Shown here piece after piece: positions 6,127 through 6,344 of a stretch of DNA of 6,344 nt. The stretch's first letter is position 1; every line of letters starts with the position of its first letter. Below the pieces are notes generated by a model, which did not search any database, was not told the origin of the DNA, and worked only from the letters and a program-made list of their open reading frames with translations. Both the position numbers and the translations under genes were made by a program. The stretch is from positions 1 to 6,344 of the forward strand of contig CAKPNA010000018.1 in assembly GCA_934168275.1 (NCBI GenBank). The letters run 5' to 3'. Origin of the DNA: an uncultured Bacilli bacterium (GTDB lineage Bacteria > Bacillota_I > Bacilli_A > RF39 > UBA660).

Positions 6127-6155
6127 ATTTTAATACAAATAGTTTATTTTGTAAA
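6127..6155 (-). promoter_or_regulatory. Promoter of the methyltransferase-pseudouridine synthase operon
   Basis: On the minus strand: -35 TTTACA (6150-6155), a 17-base spacer, -10 TAAAAT (6127-6132). The start codon is 25 bases beyond the -10. Spacing is ideal and each hexamer has one or two mismatches to SigA consensus. The -35 touches the U-tract of the upstream Hsp20 terminator. Confidence 0.65.
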
Positions 6156-6195
6156 TGAAAAGACACAAATGTTATTATTCAACATTTATGCCTTT
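6153..6195 (-). terminator. Hsp20 terminator with the tandem stop codons at its loop
   Basis: On the minus strand, bases 6195-6181 pair with 6173-6159: 15 continuous pairs including two G-U wobbles, around a seven-base loop (6174-6180). The tail is T-rich (TTTTCATTT). The first of the two stop codons (TAA TAA, 6172-6177) is in the loop, so the last four or five codons form the stem. The tail is a modest U-tract, so efficiency is uncertain. Confidence 0.65.
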
Positions 6196-6344
6196 GTTTG
6201 ATTTTTTACTTAATTCTTCTTTAGGAAAAGTAATAGTTAGAATACCTTCTTTATAAAGAGCTTTAATATGAAATGCATCCCTTAAAGTAGACATTAATAA
6301 AAAAGAGGGACTACAAAAATATGATAAAATACATTTCCGAAAGG
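6175..6344 (-). CDS. hsp20: Hsp20/alpha-crystallin small heat-shock protein, C-terminal part only
   Basis: The last ~34 codons read DAFHIKALYKEGIL then TITFPKEELSKKSNKGINVE and a stop. The pattern I-x-A-x-Y-x-x-G-[IV]-L-x-I-x-[FL]-P-K is the closing strand of the alpha-crystallin domain of small heat-shock chaperones, which hold unfolding proteins in the cytoplasm. The C-terminal INVE ending is typical of bacterial Hsp20s. The frame stays open to the window edge, but upstream of about base 6281 it runs into the inverted repeat, and the translated residues there (FRKCILSYF..., then PSFLLMSTLR) do not look like the expected R-x-F-x-L-P region. The true gene therefore probably parts from this sequence near 6270-6283. 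It is followed by the methyltransferase operon, which has its own promoter. Confidence 0.7.
   Translation of the reverse strand, partial: FRKCILSYFCSPSFLLMSTLRDAFHIKALYKEGILTITFPKEELSKKSNKGINVE
6269..6344 (-). repeat. Right arm of 76-bp perfect terminal inverted repeat
   Basis: Exact reverse complement of bases 2-77. It interrupts the Hsp20 coding sequence: about 12 bases at its inner edge (6269-6281) fit both the Hsp20 frame and the left spacer, as expected of a microhomology junction. This makes the right arm the likely secondary copy. Confidence 0.95.
6322..6344 (+). promoter_or_regulatory. Duplicate outward-facing -10 and RBS at the right edge
   Basis: The mirror copy of the left-edge signal: TGATAAAAT (6322-6330), then GAAAGG (6339-6344) reading out of the window on the plus strand. 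If the repeat is real DNA it would drive a gene to the right, antisense to Hsp20. If the repeat is a fold-back artefact this copy does not exist in the genome. Confidence 0.35.

Noticed and set aside
2..6344. Inverted repeats as the ends of a transposon or integron-like element
   Set aside because: No transposase, integrase or flanking target duplication is visible, and the genes inside are ordinary chromosomal ones. The right arm also interrupts a gene in a way that suggests a junction artefact.
1..6344. CRISPR array, tRNA, rRNA or riboswitch
   Set aside because: No regularly spaced repeats, cloverleaf or rRNA-like segments were seen. The longest gap between genes is about 110 bases and is filled by two promoters.

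Overview
The window is a dense, very AT-rich stretch of ordinary bacterial genes. It most resembles a low-GC Firmicute, probably an uncultured Bacilli or Mollicutes-like gut lineage. The signs are A/T-ending codons, Arg mostly AGA/AGG, strong Bacillus-type -35/-10 promoters and GGAGG-type ribosome binding sites. Trp is encoded by TGG and no gene here ends in TGA (seven TAA, one TAG). The taxon is an inference from composition and protein style.

Layout, left to right. The first ~76 bases are one arm of a perfect inverted repeat whose other arm ends the window. A minus-strand operon follows. Its first gene (start at 2555) encodes a membrane-anchored extracellular protein with two homologous modules. 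Its second gene (97-1200) encodes a membrane-anchored phosphodiester-glycosidase (NAGPA/DUF2233-type) protein. Between this operon and the next gene (2556-2665) are two well-formed promoters back to back. The rightward one serves a small membrane-tethered protein with a PTS EIIB-like domain in which Glu occupies the position of the phosphorylated Cys. A strong terminator closes that gene. Next come a polytopic membrane histidine kinase and a free-standing Smr-domain protein, both on the plus strand.

On the right half, a convergent minus-strand pair encodes a COG1092-type rRNA methyltransferase and an RluA-family pseudouridine synthase. Their reading frames overlap by about 23 bases, so two RNA-modification enzymes are probably made together. 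Upstream lies the C-terminal end of a small heat-shock protein (Hsp20). Its terminator abuts the promoter of the methyltransferase operon.

I see no transposase, phage gene, CRISPR array, tRNA or rRNA, and no gene-free stretch over 110 bases. The genes look chromosomal. The feature least well explained is the 76-bp terminal inverted repeat. It carries an outward-facing promoter and ribosome binding site, and it cuts into the Hsp20 gene at the right end. A chimeric or assembly fold-back is the simplest reading; a true inversion is the more interesting one. The biological oddities most worth pursuing are the Cys-less EIIB-like protein and the two-module surface protein paired with a phosphodiester glycosidase.
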